From assembly GCF_000003605.2 (NCBI RefSeq), contig NW_003113134.1:1-21002 (forward strand): a DNA stretch of 21,002 bases. The letters run 5' to 3'. Under the pieces are notes generated by a model, which ran no database searches, was not told the origin of the DNA, and saw only the letters and a program-made list of their open reading frames with translations. The stretch comes from Saccoglossus kowalevskii. Taxonomy: Eukaryota > Hemichordata > Enteropneusta > Harrimaniidae. Positions 19,338 through 21,002 of this stretch are shown one piece after another; position 1 is the stretch's first letter, and every line of letters begins with the position of its first letter. Both the position numbers and the translations under genes were made by a program.

Positions 19338-19635
19338 GCTTTACGGGGTTGCTTCCATTTTCCGCTAATGATGATCGTTTTGAGTGAGATTCAATACGGT
19401 GTTGCTTCAATATTCCACCAATGATGATCGTTTTGAGTGAGATGCAATTACAGGATTGCTTCCATTTTCTTCCAATGATGATCGTTTTGAGTGAGATGCA
19501 ATACGGGATTGCTTCCATTTTCCACCAATGATGATGGTATTGAGTGAAATGCAAATACGTGGTTGCTTCCATATTCTTCCAATGATGATCGTTTTGAGTG
19601 AGATGCAAATACGGGGTTGCTTCCATTTTCTTCCA

Positions 19636-20330
19636 ATGGTGATCGTTTTGAGTGAGATGCAATTATGGGGTTGCTTCCATTTTCATCCAGTGATGATTGA
19701 TTTGAGTGAGATGCAATTACGGGATTGCTTCCATTTTCTGCCAATGATGATCGTTTTGAGTGAGATGCAATTACGGGATTGCTTCTATTTTCCACCAATG
19801 ATGATGGTTTTGAGTGAAATGCAAATACGTGGTTGCTTCCATATTCCAACAATGATGATCGTTTTGAGTGAGATGCAAATACGGGGTTACTTCCATATTC
19901 CGCCAATGATGATCGTTTTGAGTGAGATGCAATTACGGGATTGCTTCCATTTTCTTCCAATGATGGTCGTTTTGAGTGAGATGCAAATACGGGGTTGCTT
20001 CCATATTCCGCCAATGATGATCGTTTTGAGTGAGATGCAAATACGGGGTTGCTTCCCTTTTCTTCCAATGATGATCGTTTTGAGTGAGATGCAAATACGG
20101 GGTTGCTTCCATTTTCTTCCAATGATGATCGTTTTGAGTGAGATGCAAATACGGGGATGCTTCCATTTTCTTCCAATGATGATCGTTTTGAGTGAGATGC
20201 AAATACGGGGTTGCTTCCATTTTCTTCCAATGATGATCGTTTTGAGTGCGATGCAAATACGGGGTTGCTTCCATTTTCTTCCAATGATGATCGTTTTGAG
20301 TGAGATGCAAAATACGGGGATGCTTCCATT
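19636..20330. repeat. Module R plus A28 trimer zone, distal copy
   Basis: CAATTATGGGG at 19660, TTTTCATCCAGTG, ATGATTGATTTGAG, TTTTCTGCC, GATGATGGTTTTG, TTACTTCC at 19887, TTGCTTCCCTTTTC at 20049 and ATGC at 20157 and 20320. Offset to 13542-14260 is a constant 6,094 bp from 13566 to 13955. CATCCAGTG is shared with the second 540-bp copy (about 3815), so this block is closest to 3541-4082 in that unit. A one-base insertion (GCAAAATACG) lies at about 20310. Confidence 0.85.
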
Positions 20331-21002
20331 TTCTTCCATTGATGATCGTTTTGAGTGAGATGCAATTACGGGATTGCTTCCATTTTCTTCCAATGATGAT
20401 CGTTTTGAGTGAGATGCAATTACGGGATTGCTTCCATTTTCTTCCAATGATGATCGTTTTGAGTGAGATGCAATTACGGGATTGCTTCCATTTTTTTCAA
20501 ATGATGATCGTTTTGAGTGAGATGCAAATACGGGGTTGCTTCCATTTTCTTCCAATGATGATCGTTTTGAGTGAGATGCAATTACGGGATTGCTTCCATT
20601 TTCTTCCAATGATGATCGTTTTGAGTGAGATGCAATTACGGGGTTGCTTCCATTTTCCACCAATGATGATCGTTTTGAGTGAGATGCAATTACGGGATTG
20701 CTTCCATTTTCCACCAATGATGATCGTTTTGAGTGAGATGCAATTACGGGATTGCTTCCATTTTCTTCCAATGATGATCGTTTTGAATGAGATGCAATTA
20801 CGGGGTTGCTTCCATTTTCCGCCAATGATGATCGTTTTGAGTGAGATGCAAATACGGGGTTGCTTCCATATTCCACCAATGATGATCGTTTTGAGTGAGA
20901 TGCAAATATGGGGTTGCTTCCATTTTCTTGAAATGATGATCGTTTTGAGTGAGATGCAATTACAGGATTGCTTCCATTTTTTTCAAATGATGATCGTTTT
21001 GA
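20331..21002. repeat. Ordinary units to the end of the window
   Basis: About twelve units, mostly T28. A lengthened CATTTTTTTCAAATG tail occurs at 20489 and again at 20975, exactly 486 bp (nine units) later, which hints at another nine-unit repeat running out of the window. The array does not end here. Confidence 0.85.

Larger units (their letters stand above)
1..21002. repeat. 54-bp satellite array filling the window
   Basis: Every part of the window can be laid out as consecutive copies of one 54-bp unit, about 389 in all. Reference units are 1435-1488 and 1489-1542, which are identical. In that phase the unit opens with ATGATGATCG, has TTTTGAGTGAGATG at positions 11-24, ACGGGG at 30-35 and a pyrimidine-rich tail at 36-53. 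Common alternative states are A/T at 28, G/A at 35, T/A at 46, T/C at 50 and T/G/A at 51, so tails read mainly TTTTCTTCC, TATTCCGCC, TATTCCACC, TTTTCCGCC or TTTTCCACC. Positions 4-27 are much more constant. There are no spacers and no flanking sequence. Such an array is typical of eukaryotic satellite DNA; that class is inference, the periodicity is directly visible. The family is not one I recognise by name. Confidence 0.97.

Noticed and set aside
1-21002. CRISPR array or other spacer-repeat system
   Set aside because: There are no unique spacers. The whole 54 bp repeats, with the supposed spacer half made of a few recurring states.
1-21002. CENP-B box in the unit
   Set aside because: The A28 units contain A..CGGG (positions 28-34), which fits the right half of the box. 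The required TTCG at the left is absent (positions 20-23 read AGAT).
1-21002. tRNA, rRNA, terminators and promoters
   Set aside because: No cloverleaf, rRNA core or stem-loop followed by a T run was seen. The TTTT runs are part of each unit and are not preceded by a hairpin.

Overview
The whole 21,002-bp window is one uninterrupted tandem array of a 54-bp unit, about 389 copies (21,002/54 = 388.9). I see no unique-sequence gap, no credible gene, no RNA gene, no transposon and no CRISPR-type spacer structure. The array enters at base 1 and leaves at base 21,002 in mid-repeat, so both ends lie outside the window. A clean reference unit is 1435-1488, followed by an identical one at 1489-1542. 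It starts ATGATGATCG, carries GATC at unit positions 7-10 and ACGGGG at 30-35, and ends CTTCCA. GC content of the reference unit is 22/54 (about 41%). Size, homogeneity and absence of anything else point to satellite DNA of a eukaryotic genome (heterochromatic, centromeric, subtelomeric or a giant intronic or intergenic satellite). I cannot name the organism from sequence alone.

The array is not a simple monotone. Most variation sits in the second half of the unit at five positions (28 A/T, 35 G/A, 46 T/A, 50 T/C, 51 T/G/A). Their combinations, plus rare private substitutions, allow copies to be traced. They reveal nested higher-order repeats (HORs): 108-bp dimers, two unrelated 162-bp trimers, a 486-bp nine-mer, a 540-bp ten-mer, and multi-kilobase super-repeats.

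Layout. 1-2261: two 23-unit super-repeat copies. 2815-2995: strongly diverged units. 3001-4082: 540-bp HOR in tandem. 4083-6411: zone dominated by T28 units with alternating TTTTCTTCC and TATTCCACC tails, broken at 5270-5520 by a cluster of indels. 6656-13541: super-repeats built from a CATGACGAGTG module, a CGCTTTG/TGTAAAT landmark, a CATATG trimer and a TTGCTTGC/CTGCC module, in the same order several times. 13542-14260: copy of the 540-bp module running into an ATGC-type trimer zone, repeated at 19636-20330. 14519-15052: fourth TTGCTTGC/CTGCC module. 15335-15615: indel cluster. 15733-16228: nearly perfect 162-bp trimers. 16260-17500: copy of the 5.5-6.4 kb zone followed by its own 486-bp tandem duplication. 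17635-19337: duplicated block around another indel cluster. 20331-21002: ordinary units.

There is no operon or pathway to describe. Long open frames exist on both strands only because 54 is a multiple of 3 and the unit happens to lack stop codons in one plus frame and in all minus frames. I treat them as by-products. What the window does record is the history of a satellite: in-register gains and losses of whole units, segmental copying across more than 10 kb, local homogenisation, and islands of decay or poor consensus.
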